Shown: one piece after another, positions 1 through 5,168 of the stretch
How positions within the stretch are numbered: position 1 is the first letter of the stretch
Layout of the letters: each line of letters opens with the position of its first letter
Source of the DNA: an uncultured Clostridia bacterium
GTDB taxonomy: Bacteria; Bacillota; Clostridia; UBA1381
Length of the DNA stretch: 5,168 bases
Assembly (NCBI GenBank): GCA_910585795.1
Contig: CAJUFV010000176.1
Coordinates: forward strand, 1-5,168
Direction: 5' to 3'
Program-made: the position numbers and the translations under genes
The notes under the pieces: model-generated
What the model saw: the letters and a program-made list of their open reading frames with translations, nothing else
What the model was told of the DNA's origin: nothing
The model's database searches: none

Positions 1-322
1 AAATATATTGGAATAATTTCAAAATATTTTTAATTATCCACAAAAAAAGCGCTAAAATCCATTTGCTCAATAGAAAAAAATAAAAAATACCGCCTAACGC
101 CAGTCCTACCGGCTCATAAATCCTAAACTCGCCGCTATTTAAATTCCATACAGCGGCAAGTATGACAAATAACGACACAGCGCAAAACAAAATATCACTT
201 ACAGCAACAACAATCGTTCCGGGTTTTATGACCATTCTGAATGCGCGAAACACATCAAACAGCAGTAATATAATCGCTCCGCACAGTATCATCATCAAAA
301 ATACGAAAATATCTTCATTCAT
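1..322 (-). CDS. yabQ: Spore cortex biosynthesis protein YabQ (3' end beyond window)
   Basis: Small integral membrane protein of the YabQ family. In B. subtilis, YabQ is a mother-cell (sigma-E) protein needed for spore cortex formation. Reading the minus strand from the ATG at 322 gives 107 uninterrupted codons to the window edge, so the gene continues to the left and its end is not seen. The protein starts MNEDIFVFLM. It has a hydrophobic helix at about residues 5-23 followed by FDVFRAFR, a second helix at about 38-58 beginning near SDILF, and the family-like NSGEFRIYEPVG stretch at about 62-73. A long hydrophobic C-terminal part (about 74-107) carries scattered lysines. The ATG shares one base with the yabP stop (TGATG), and the upstream Shine-Dalgarno is weak (GGCGGGA). 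Translational coupling to yabP is therefore likely. The family call rests on the SDILF and NSGEFR motifs together with the position after yabP. Confidence 0.88.
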   Translation of the reverse strand, partial: MNEDIFVFLMMILCGAIILLLFDVFRAFRMVIKPGTIVVAVSDILFCAVSLFVILAAVWNLNSGEFRIYEPVGLALGGIFYFFLLSKWILALFLWIIKNILKLFQYI

Positions 323-588
323 CACTTAAATAGTCCCGCCAAAAAACCGTCTCTGCCGCCGCTTGTGTACTGCATCGAATGTATCTCACCACGTACATCC
401 AGCGTCCCATTTTCCGTATTAAGCTGATTAATGCTTAATTTCTTTCCTTTTATGCAAAGGTCACCCATTGTTGTTTTTAGCATCACTCTAGCGTCTGAAA
501 ACTCTGATACATCTTTAACTCCCGACAACGACATAACCGCTCTGTTAAGCATTGATACGGAATGTTCCCCTACTGCTGACTTTTCCAT
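322..588 (-). CDS. yabP: Sporulation protein YabP
   Basis: YabP-family sporulation protein of 88 residues, close to the family's usual length of under 100. Recognisable blocks are GVKDVSEF (23-30), the core TTMGDLCIKGKKLSINQLN (39-57), a following beta-rich stretch with G-x-L-x-V-x-G (61-67), and a C-terminal GFLAGLFK tail (81-88). No membrane segment or catalytic motif is visible, and the biochemical role of the family is not established. In B. subtilis it is made in the mother cell under sigma-E together with yabQ. A good ribosome binding site, AAGGGGGTG at 605-597, lies 8 bases before the ATG and supports this start. The TGA stop overlaps the yabQ start by one base. The 61-base gap from rqcP holds a possible sigma-E promoter. 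Confidence 0.95.
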   Translation of the reverse strand: MEKSAVGEHSVSMLNRAVMSLSGVKDVSEFSDARVMLKTTMGDLCIKGKKLSINQLNTENGTLDVRGEIHSMQYTSGGRDGFLAGLFK

Positions 589-620
589 ATTATCCGCACC
601 CCCTTAATTAATATCTGTAA

Positions 621-649
621 TATATATGCAGACGCGGACTTCTTTATTA
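621..649 (-). promoter_or_regulatory. Candidate sigma-E promoter for yabP-yabQ
   Basis: On the minus strand, TAATAAA (649-643) is 14 bases upstream of CATATATA (628-621). The sigma-E consensus as I recall it is KMATATT, a spacer of 13-15, then CATACAHT; the boxes match at 5 of 7 and 6 of 8 positions. The implied transcript start near 614 lies just before the yabP ribosome binding site at 605-597. The location and family regulation fit. However, the motif is degenerate and the region AT-rich, so chance matches are possible. Confidence 0.4.
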
Positions 650-889
650 CTAAAGCGGCTTATACAAAAGTGAAGCGTCATTCTTCAGTACGTGCTCCGC
701 AACAGCAACTACCTGTACCTTAATTATTCTCTCTCCCATTTTTATTTCAATAACATCATTTTCTTTCACATCATATGATGCTTTAACTACTTTTCCATTC
801 ACTGTTATTCTGCCCTGGTCACAGGCTTCATTTGCAACTGAACGTCTTTTTATAAGTCTTGTCACCTTCAAGTATTTATCAATTCTCAT
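650..889 (-). CDS. rqcP: RqcP (YabO/Hsp15-like), S4-domain ribosome quality control factor
   Basis: Small RNA-binding protein of 79 residues built almost entirely of one S4 domain. It closely resembles B. subtilis YabO, now called RqcP, which binds stalled 50S subunits with peptidyl-tRNA and works with RqcH in adding C-terminal alanine tails. The S4 signature is clear: MRIDKYLKVTRLIKRRSVA at the N-terminus, then CDQGRITVNGKVVKASYDV (23-41), and a C-terminal beta strand region. Arg2 and Arg16, reported as important for tRNA contact in B. subtilis RqcP, are both present. The protein ends LLYKPL, similar to the tail of relatives. GGGAGA at 900-895 precedes the ATG by 5 bases. The gene lies just downstream of the hup terminator, and I see no convincing promoter of its own. 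It is probably expressed by read-through. Confidence 0.93.
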   Translation of the reverse strand: MRIDKYLKVTRLIKRRSVANEACDQGRITVNGKVVKASYDVKENDVIEIKMGERIIKVQVVAVAEHVLKNDASLLYKPL

Positions 890-929
890 TATTATCTCCC
901 ATTACTAAGCATTTTCATATAATAATAAA

Positions 930-957
930 CAAAGGTGCCGCTTAAGCGGCACCTTTG
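930..957 (-). terminator. Rho-independent terminator after hup
   Basis: A perfect 28-base palindrome with arms CAAAGGTGCCGCTT and its complement forms a GC-rich stem of about 12 base pairs with a TTAA loop. On the minus strand it is followed by a T-rich tail, TTTATTATTAT. It starts 18 bases past the hup stop. A small hairpin, AGCTT-CTAAA-AAGCT (972-958), abuts it on the upstream side. The T-tract is interrupted, so leakiness toward rqcP is plausible. Confidence 0.85.
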
Positions 958-975
958 AGCTTTTTAGAAGCTGTA

Positions 976-1251
976 TTACTTATTTACAACATCCTTAAGA
1001 GCCTTACCAGCCTTGAATGCAGGAACCTTTGAAGCGGCGATATTGATTGTTTCGCCTGTACGAGGGTTCTTACCTGTTCTAGCCTCTCTCTGTCTTACCT
1101 CAAATGTACCAAAACCTACAAGCTGTACCTTATCGTTTGCGCATAGAGCATCTGTTATTGCTGCAGTCACTGCCGCTACTGCCTTTTCTGCATCTTTCTT
1201 TGATAGTTCAGCCTTCTGAGCTACTGCTGCCACTAATTCTGTCTTGTTCAT
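976..1251 (-). CDS. hup: HU family DNA-binding protein
   Basis: Nucleoid-associated histone-like protein HU that bends and compacts DNA as a dimer. The protein is 91 residues, the family's normal size. It begins MNKTELVAAVAQKAELSKKDAE (helix-turn-helix body). The conserved GFGTFEVRQREARTGKNPRTG signature lies at 46-66, and the flexible DNA-clasping arm spans about 54-75 with the intercalating proline in the KNPRTG segment (Pro63). The tail VPAFKAGKALKDVV is typical. Cys37 (DALCAND) is slightly unusual but outside the DNA arm. A strong AGGAGGA ribosome binding site at 1264-1258 precedes the ATG by about 6-7 bases. With a near-consensus promoter upstream and a strong terminator downstream, it can be a highly expressed single-gene transcript within the spore cluster. 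This is expected for an abundant protein. Confidence 0.97.
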   Translation of the reverse strand: MNKTELVAAVAQKAELSKKDAEKAVAAVTAAITDALCANDKVQLVGFGTFEVRQREARTGKNPRTGETINIAASKVPAFKAGKALKDVVNK

Positions 1252-1257
1252 GATTTA

Positions 1258-1288
1258 TCCTCCTAATCATTAAAAAATTTTATTAGAG
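1258..1288 (-). promoter_or_regulatory. hup ribosome binding site inside a possible leader hairpin
   Basis: On the minus strand, CTCTAAT (1288-1282) can pair with ATTAGGAG (1267-1260), giving 7 base pairs with one bulged G. This would tie up part of the AGGAGGA Shine-Dalgarno (1264-1258). The 14-base loop is A/T only apart from one G. Pairing is weak, with only two G-C pairs, so any effect on translation is speculative. Confidence 0.3.
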
Positions 1289-1326
1289 TTTCAGGGACTT
1301 TTTGTAAAATACCTGTTCGACTACTA

Positions 1327-1355
1327 ATTTTATTACAAAATTCTCATTATGTCAA
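1327..1355 (-). promoter_or_regulatory. Sigma-A promoter of hup
   Basis: On the minus strand a perfect -35 box, TTGACA (1355-1350), is followed after exactly 17 bases by TAAAAT (1332-1327), which matches 5 of 6 consensus positions. The predicted start is near 1320, giving a leader of about 70 bases before the hup ATG. A second TTGACA lies 14 bases upstream (1369-1364) but has no matching -10 box at a usable distance. Confidence 0.85.
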
Positions 1356-1387
1356 TACTTTTATGTCAATTTAAACCATTTTTTTGT

Positions 1388-1414
1388 AAAAAAACGGCTT
1401 ATTTATGCCTTTTT
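1388..1414 (-). terminator. Weak candidate terminator at the end of mazG
   Basis: On the minus strand, AAAAAGGC (1414-1407) and GCC plus a bulged G and TTTTTTT (1398-1388) can form a short stem with an 8-base loop, ending in seven uninterrupted T residues. It overlaps the last codons and stop of mazG. With only three G-C pairs it would be weak, but the T run and the placement just before the hup promoter make it reasonable. Confidence 0.4.
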
Positions 1415-2179
1415 AACACTATTCCACAATCTGTCAAACTGCTCATCTGTCAAATTCGCCATATCAACACCTTCAGCTACAGTTTTTTCTTCCATTGCCT
1501 TAAAACGTTTAATAAATTTGTCTGAAGCCTTTGTCAACGCAATTTCAGGCGTAAGATTCAAGTGTCTTCCAAGATTTACAACGCTAAAAAGCATATCACC
1601 GTATTCCTCTTCTATCCTGTCAGTATTACTATCGTACACCGCTTCCCGCAGTTCCTCGGTTTCTTCGCTGATTTTATCATATACTCCTTCTGTATTTTTC
1701 CAGTCAAAACCAATACTTGCCGCTTTTTTCTGTATTTTTGCGCTTCTCATAAGCGCCGGCAGATAATGCGGAACATCCTCCAGCATAGCAGTATATGAGT
1801 CAAGATTTTTTTCTTTTTTCTTGTTTTTTTCCCATTGTCCAAGTGCTTCTTCTGCGCTGACTGCCTTATCTTTTCCGAAAACATGTGTATGACGTGTAAT
1901 AAGCTTTGTACATATTTCATTCAGGACATCATTAAAATCAAAAGCGCCTCTTTCTTCCGCAAGTCTTGAATGAAAAATCACCTGCAGCAGTACATCGCCC
2001 AACTCATTCGCAAACGCGTGGTCATCACCGCTGTCAAGCGCGTCAATGGCCTCATAGCATTCCTCTATCATATCTTTTTTCAAGCTTTGATGCGTCTGTA
2101 CACGGTCCCACGGGCATCCGTTTTCCCCTCGCAGTGTTACTATTATATCACGCAGGTCTTCTATCGTATATTTTTTCAT
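1403..2179 (-). CDS. mazG: Nucleoside triphosphate pyrophosphohydrolase MazG
   Basis: MazG hydrolyses nucleoside triphosphates to the monophosphate and pyrophosphate, acting as a house-cleaning or nucleotide-pool enzyme in the cytoplasm. The 258-residue protein carries two MazG folds, like E. coli MazG. In the first, the N-terminal ENGCPWDRVQTHQSL motif (19-33) is followed by the metal-binding pattern EECYE (39-43) and ELGD (59-62). In the second, GFDW (157-160) precedes EETEE (172-176) and EEYGD (191-195). Both EExxE...ExxD sets are intact, so both could bind magnesium. B. subtilis YabN at this locus has an extra N-terminal tetrapyrrole-methylase-like domain; it is absent here, and the start is well fixed. 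AAGGAAGG at 2200-2193 is the likely ribosome binding site, with rather long spacing. It has its own promoter in the 66-base gap after the flippase gene. Confidence 0.95.
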   Translation of the reverse strand: MKKYTIEDLRDIIVTLRGENGCPWDRVQTHQSLKKDMIEECYEAIDALDSGDDHAFANELGDVLLQVIFHSRLAEERGAFDFNDVLNEICTKLITRHTHVFGKDKAVSAEEALGQWEKNKKKEKNLDSYTAMLEDVPHYLPALMRSAKIQKKAASIGFDWKNTEGVYDKISEETEELREAVYDSNTDRIEEEYGDMLFSVVNLGRHLNLTPEIALTKASDKFIKRFKAMEEKTVAEGVDMANLTDEQFDRLWNSVKKA

Positions 2180-2181
2180 GA

Positions 2182-2210
2182 GTAATATCGTTCCTTCCTT
2201 TGCATATTAC
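2182..2210 (-). repeat. Inverted repeat around the mazG ribosome binding site
   Basis: GTAATAT (2210-2204) and ATATTAC (2188-2182) are perfect 7-base inverted arms, separated by 15 bases that contain AAGGAAGG, the mazG Shine-Dalgarno. A third half-site, ATTAC (2216-2212), forms a smaller palindrome with the first arm around the predicted transcription start. This could be an RNA hairpin presenting the ribosome site in its loop, a DNA operator, or chance in AT-rich sequence. Confidence 0.35.
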
Positions 2211-2214
2211 AGTA

Positions 2215-2243
2215 ATTATACCACCCCTTATTACTTTTTACAA
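2215..2243 (-). promoter_or_regulatory. Sigma-A promoter of mazG
   Basis: On the minus strand TTGTAA (2243-2238) lies 17 bases before a perfect TATAAT (2220-2215). An extended -10 TGG stands directly before the -10 box. It begins three bases after the flippase stop codon and predicts a start near 2208, giving a leader of about 29 bases. mazG can therefore be transcribed in growing cells independently of the upstream spore gene. Confidence 0.8.
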
Positions 2244-2245
2244 GA

Positions 2246-3775
2246 CTAACCTTTCAGTATTTTTCTCACTTCCCTTACCGATACCGCTTTTACCAGGAAC
2301 AATGTCATAACATACGCGCAGCATGACACAGCGCATATAATGCCAAGATATATTATTCCTCCAAAACGTGCCGATAAAGGTGTCTTAAGCAGATAAATGA
2401 CTAAAAGCATAAGCGTTGCCGCTGCGGCAGGCTTTATAAGTATTACCATAATATTCTGTTTTAAACACATTTTTTTCCTTATAGCGTATAAATTCAGTAT
2501 CATCACAATCGTATATGCGATATTCGAGCTTATAGCAGAGCCATATATATTAATTTCCGGCTGTGCCACAAGATACCATTCAAGCCCCAACTTCACGGCG
2601 CTACCTATAAGAGCATAGAAAAAAGGCAGCATTATATTTCCGGATGATTGAAGAATCGCTGAAGTCATCTGTACCACACACATCATTACCACACAAGGCG
2701 CAACCGCTGAAAGCATCTGAGACGAAGATGTATTACTGAATAAGACAGATAAAATTTCTCCGCTAAGCATATACATTATCACACCGCACGGCAGCGACAG
2801 CATTACAGCAAGACGTATTCCTATATCTGTTGCCATCCGCGCTTTCTTTATATTATTCACTGCCATCGCACCGGCAATAACAGGCAAAATACTCACACCC
2901 AGCGTTGCTAATATTCCGACAGGCAGATGGAATACAGTAAGCGCGTATCCTGTATACGCTCCGTATAAAAATCTTGCCTCATCTGCGGAAAAGCCTCCAT
3001 CCAGCAATCTTGTTCTCACAAGAGTTGTGTCAGCTATGTTAACTGCGTTTGATACTACAGAAGCACACAGCAACGGCAGAGCAATTGCCATTAGCCCCTT
3101 TAAAATTTCAGAATTAGTAAATACTTCCTGTCTTGAGTATAAATGTTTTTTTTCAAAAAGATACATAAACGCAAGAATCGCGGTAGCTATAATCTCTCCA
3201 GCCGTAACTCCCATTATAGCTCCTCCGGCTGTTTTTTCAATCCCGAATCCAATAAAAATAACAGCAAAATAATATCCCGCGGCAAGCTTGACCGCGGCCT
3301 CAACAACCTGCGAAAGCGCTGTCGGTATCATATTGGAAACTCCTTGAAAATAGCTTTTATACGCTGTACCCAGGGCAACAAAAAAAACAGACGGCGCAAC
3401 CATTCTAATTGCATACACCGCGTTTTCCTCCTTCATTGCCAATGCGAAAAACGGCGCGCCTAAATAAAGAACCACGCTTCCCGCAATACCTATAACCGTC
3501 AGAAACACCGCTGATACACGAACCGTTTTGTATGCTCTTCCATATTCCTTTTTAGAATTTGCCTCCGCAACCAATTTAGAAATAGCAAAAGGCAGTCCTG
3601 ATATTATAAATGAAAGAAACATTATATATACCTCAAAAGCAATATTGAATACTGCCATGCCTTCCTCATTAAGTATATATGTAAGCGGTATTTTAAAGAC
3701 CGCACCAAGTATTTTTGATATTGCGTTTGCTATCATGAGTATTACAGCTCCGGTAAGAAAACTCTGTCTTTTCAT
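2246..3775 (-). CDS. spoVB: SpoVB/YabM-type flippase, MOP (MurJ-like) superfamily
   Basis: Polytopic membrane protein of 509 residues, the normal length for SpoVB, YabM and related MurJ-like lipid-linked oligosaccharide or lipid II flippases. I count about 14 hydrophobic segments, roughly at 7-28, 45-66, 86-110, 121-143, 155-178, 185-206, 226-250, 276-300, 318-337, 355-377, 380-402, 412-432, 442-464 and 473-497. Family motifs include FKIPLTYILNEEGMAVFN (27-44), KSYFQGVSNMIPTALSQVVE (140-159) and IADTTLVRTRL (247-257). SpoVB is required for spore cortex peptidoglycan in B. subtilis, but that species has several paralogues and the one at this locus is YabM. The exact substrate and the choice between SpoVB and YabM are therefore inference. 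GGAGG at 3785-3781 is 5 bases before the ATG. It is the first gene of the minus-strand cluster and is divergent from aroA. Confidence 0.88.
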   Translation of the reverse strand: MKRQSFLTGAVILMIANAISKILGAVFKIPLTYILNEEGMAVFNIAFEVYIMFLSFIISGLPFAISKLVAEANSKKEYGRAYKTVRVSAVFLTVIGIAGSVVLYLGAPFFALAMKEENAVYAIRMVAPSVFFVALGTAYKSYFQGVSNMIPTALSQVVEAAVKLAAGYYFAVIFIGFGIEKTAGGAIMGVTAGEIIATAILAFMYLFEKKHLYSRQEVFTNSEILKGLMAIALPLLCASVVSNAVNIADTTLVRTRLLDGGFSADEARFLYGAYTGYALTVFHLPVGILATLGVSILPVIAGAMAVNNIKKARMATDIGIRLAVMLSLPCGVIMYMLSGEILSVLFSNTSSSQMLSAVAPCVVMMCVVQMTSAILQSSGNIMLPFFYALIGSAVKLGLEWYLVAQPEINIYGSAISSNIAYTIVMILNLYAIRKKMCLKQNIMVILIKPAAAATLMLLVIYLLKTPLSARFGGIIYLGIICAVSCCAYVMTLFLVKAVSVREVRKILKG

Positions 3776-3798
3776 ATTTACCTCCGTTTATTTTAAAC

Positions 3799-3832
3799 TT
3801 GTCTTTACATATTATTTATGTTACAATAAAAT
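3799..3832 (+). promoter_or_regulatory. Sigma-A promoter(s) of aroA
   Basis: Two overlapping solutions are visible. TTTACA (3804-3809) is followed after 17 bases by TAAAAT (3827-3832). TTGTCT (3799-3804) is followed after 17 bases by TACAAT (3822-3827), which carries an extended -10 TG at 3819-3820. Either gives a leader of roughly 20-30 bases. The stretch overlaps the possible sigma-E promoter of the divergent flippase gene. Confidence 0.75.
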
Positions 3833-3841
3833 GGTATATGA
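3813..3841 (-). promoter_or_regulatory. Candidate sigma-E promoter of the spoVB-like gene
   Basis: On the minus strand TCATATA (3841-3835) matches 6 of 7 positions of the sigma-E -35 consensus KMATATT. CATAAATA (3820-3813) matches 6 of 8 positions of CATACAHT, and the spacer is 14 bases. The implied start near 3806 gives a leader of about 30 bases ending in the GGAGG site. I saw no better sigma-A promoter for this gene. The motif is degenerate, so this is a candidate only. Confidence 0.42.
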
Positions 3842-3861
3842 AAGAAAATGGAGGATTTTAA

Positions 3862-5127
3862 ATGAATATAACCAAAATTACAAAAGCACATGGTAAAATC
3901 CAGGTGCCCGGAGATAAGTCCATTTCACACCGTGCAGTAATGCTGGGAGCGCTTACTGAAGGCACAACTGAAATAAAAGGATTTCTTAACGGCGCGGACT
4001 GTCTTGCAACTATAGATTGTTTCCGTAAAATGGGTATAAACATTGAAGTAAAGGCCAAAACTGTCACTGTGCACGGCAATGGTATGTATGGGTTAAAACA
4101 ACCGTCTCAGACACTTTACACGGGCAACAGCGGGACTACCACACGTCTGCTCTGCGGTATTTTAGCCGGTCAGAATTTCAACACCTCCATAACAGGAGAC
4201 TCATCAATACAAAAGCGTCCCATGGGAAGAGTAACCAAACCGCTTGCTCTTATGGGCGCACAAATAGAAAATGAATATTGTCCTCTTCATATAACCGGAA
4301 CACGGCTTCACGGTATAGATTACCATATGACTGTCGCTTCGGCTCAGGTTAAAACCGCTCTTATTCTTGCCGGTTTATATGCTGACGGAGCTACAACAAT
4401 ACATGAAACAGAAAAATCCCGTGACCATACAGAACTTATGCTCAGCGCTATGGGAGCAAATCTGTCAGTAAACGGTATGGATATTATAGTAAAAAGCACA
4501 AATACACTCAGCTCTGTCAATGCGGATATTCCCGGTGATATTTCATCCGCCGCATTCTTCATGGTTCTCGGAGCTATTATGCCCAATTCAGAAATCACTC
4601 TCACCAATGTTGGTATAAATCCCACTCGCACTGGTATTATTGACATTCTTAAAAACATGGGCGCCAATATTAGTATAGAAAATATACATACAAGCGCGGG
4701 CGAATGCATTGGAGATATTACAGTACGCTCTTCTTCTCTTTACGGTACAACAATCGGCGGAAATATTATACCAACACTTATAGACGAGCTGCCAATTATT
4801 GCTGTAGCGGCTGTATTTGCCAACGGCACAACTGTTATAAAAGACGCTCAGGAATTAAAAGTTAAAGAAACAAATCGAATACGAGCTGTTGTAAATGAAT
4901 TTACAAAGTGCGGTATTGATATCACTGAAACCACTGACGGTATGATTATAAATGGAGGAAAAGCTATTCACGGAGCAGATTTTAAAACATACGGAGACCA
5001 TCGAATGGCTATGAGTCTTACTGTACTCGCTCAGATGGCAGACGGTCAATCCACTATTGACGACAGTAACTGTGCATGTGTATCATATCCGGATTTCTTT
5101 AATGATTTTTATAAATTAGGCAAATAA
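3862..5127 (+). CDS. aroA: 5-enolpyruvylshikimate-3-phosphate synthase, class II type
   Basis: EPSP synthase, the sixth shikimate-pathway step, joins phosphoenolpyruvate and shikimate-3-phosphate on the way to chorismate and aromatic amino acids. The 421-residue protein is full length. Visible motifs are PGDKSISHRA (16-25), TGNSGTTTRLL (87-97), KRPMGR (118-123), VASAQVK (158-164), SRDHTE (186-191), NPTR (253-256), LIDELP (306-311, probable catalytic Asp308), KETNR (335-339, Glu336) and GDHRMAM (378-384). GDKS, SAQxK, RxHTE and NxTR together are the four motifs used to define class II enzymes. Lys411 of the E. coli enzyme is not seen in the SYPDFF context (408-413). Class II members such as those of Staphylococcus aureus and CP4 are often glyphosate tolerant, but tolerance here is inference. 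GGAGG at 3850-3854 is 7 bases before the ATG. A promoter upstream and a palindrome downstream suggest a single-gene transcript. Confidence 0.97.
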   Translation: MNITKITKAHGKIQVPGDKSISHRAVMLGALTEGTTEIKGFLNGADCLATIDCFRKMGINIEVKAKTVTVHGNGMYGLKQPSQTLYTGNSGTTTRLLCGILAGQNFNTSITGDSSIQKRPMGRVTKPLALMGAQIENEYCPLHITGTRLHGIDYHMTVASAQVKTALILAGLYADGATTIHETEKSRDHTELMLSAMGANLSVNGMDIIVKSTNTLSSVNADIPGDISSAAFFMVLGAIMPNSEITLTNVGINPTRTGIIDILKNMGANISIENIHTSAGECIGDITVRSSSLYGTTIGGNIIPTLIDELPIIAVAAVFANGTTVIKDAQELKVKETNRIRAVVNEFTKCGIDITETTDGMIINGGKAIHGADFKTYGDHRMAMSLTVLAQMADGQSTIDDSNCACVSYPDFFNDFYKLGK

Positions 5128-5142
5128 CCGTATTTTAAAGTC

Positions 5143-5168
5143 AAGACCATCCGTATACGGATGGTCTT
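5143..5168 (+). terminator. Probable terminator of aroA, cut by window edge
   Basis: A perfect 26-base palindrome (AAGACCATCCGTA and its complement) begins 15 bases after the aroA stop and ends exactly at the window edge. It would fold into a stem of about 11 base pairs. The downstream T-tract needed to confirm a terminator lies outside the window. On the minus strand the sequence after the stem is not a clear T-run, so bidirectional action is doubtful. Confidence 0.7.

Noticed and set aside
890..929. Promoter for rqcP (TTGTTT with TAGTAA)
   Set aside because: The spacing is about 19 bases and both boxes are poor, with the -35 overlapping the terminator tail. It is not strong enough to annotate.
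930..957. Palindrome as part of a repeat family with the one at 5143-5168
   Set aside because: The two perfect palindromes share no sequence. Each sits just after a stop codon, which is ordinary terminator behaviour.
1013..1219. 68-codon open frame on the plus strand opposite hup
   Set aside because: It lies wholly antisense to a clear HU gene, its product resembles no family I know, and the opening follows from HU codon use.
1316..1322. AGTCGAA on the minus strand at the predicted hup start, close to the Spo0A box TGTCGAA
   Set aside because: It matches only 6 of 7 positions of a short motif, in a single copy, which is expected by chance at this length.
1350..1369. Duplicated TTGACA upstream of hup as a tandem promoter
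   Set aside because: Only the copy at 1355-1350 has a -10 box at a proper distance. The upstream copy has none, so a second promoter is not supported.
3528..3896. 122-codon plus-strand frame spanning the flippase start and aroA start
   Set aside because: It is antisense to the flippase, crosses the intergenic promoters and runs out of frame into aroA. It has no ribosome site and no protein-like pattern.
4344..4709. 121-codon minus-strand frame inside aroA
   Set aside because: It is the complement of strongly conserved AroA sequence, and it has no credible ribosome site or family resemblance.

Overview
This window looks like a low-GC, endospore-forming Firmicute, most likely a gut-type clostridium. 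The evidence is AT-rich intergenic DNA, strong AGGAGG-type ribosome binding sites, and above all the spore-associated block spoVB-like / mazG / hup / rqcP / yabP / yabQ. A version of this block is known from Bacillus subtilis (yabM-yabN-yabO-yabP-yabQ), and the HU-containing form is familiar from clostridia. I cannot name a genus from sequence alone. All six genes of the block are on the minus strand, so they are transcribed from right to left; a single aroA gene points the other way at the right end.

Layout from right to left along the minus strand: a 14-helix SpoVB/MurJ-family flippase (2246-3775); the two-domain NTP pyrophosphohydrolase MazG (1403-2179) with its own strong sigma-A-type promoter; the nucleoid protein HU (976-1251) with a near-perfect promoter and a strong hairpin terminator; the S4-domain protein RqcP (650-889); YabP (322-588); and YabQ, which overlaps yabP by one base and runs off the left edge (1-322). 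On the plus strand, aroA (3862-5127) encodes a full-length 5-enolpyruvylshikimate-3-phosphate synthase with its own promoter. It is followed by a perfect palindrome, probably its terminator, cut by the right edge.

The block mixes housekeeping genes (mazG, hup, rqcP) with sporulation genes (spoVB-like, yabP, yabQ), and the control signals reflect this. Vegetative-type promoters stand before mazG, hup and aroA. Weaker matches to the mother-cell sigma-E consensus stand before the flippase and yabP. The group is therefore better read as several overlapping transcription units than as one simple operon. No stretch longer than 300 bases lacks a gene; the largest gap is the 151-base hup leader/promoter region.

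I found no mobile element, CRISPR array, RNA gene or novel system. This is a conserved chromosomal region, and the points worth a second look are small regulatory ones plus the class II signature of AroA.
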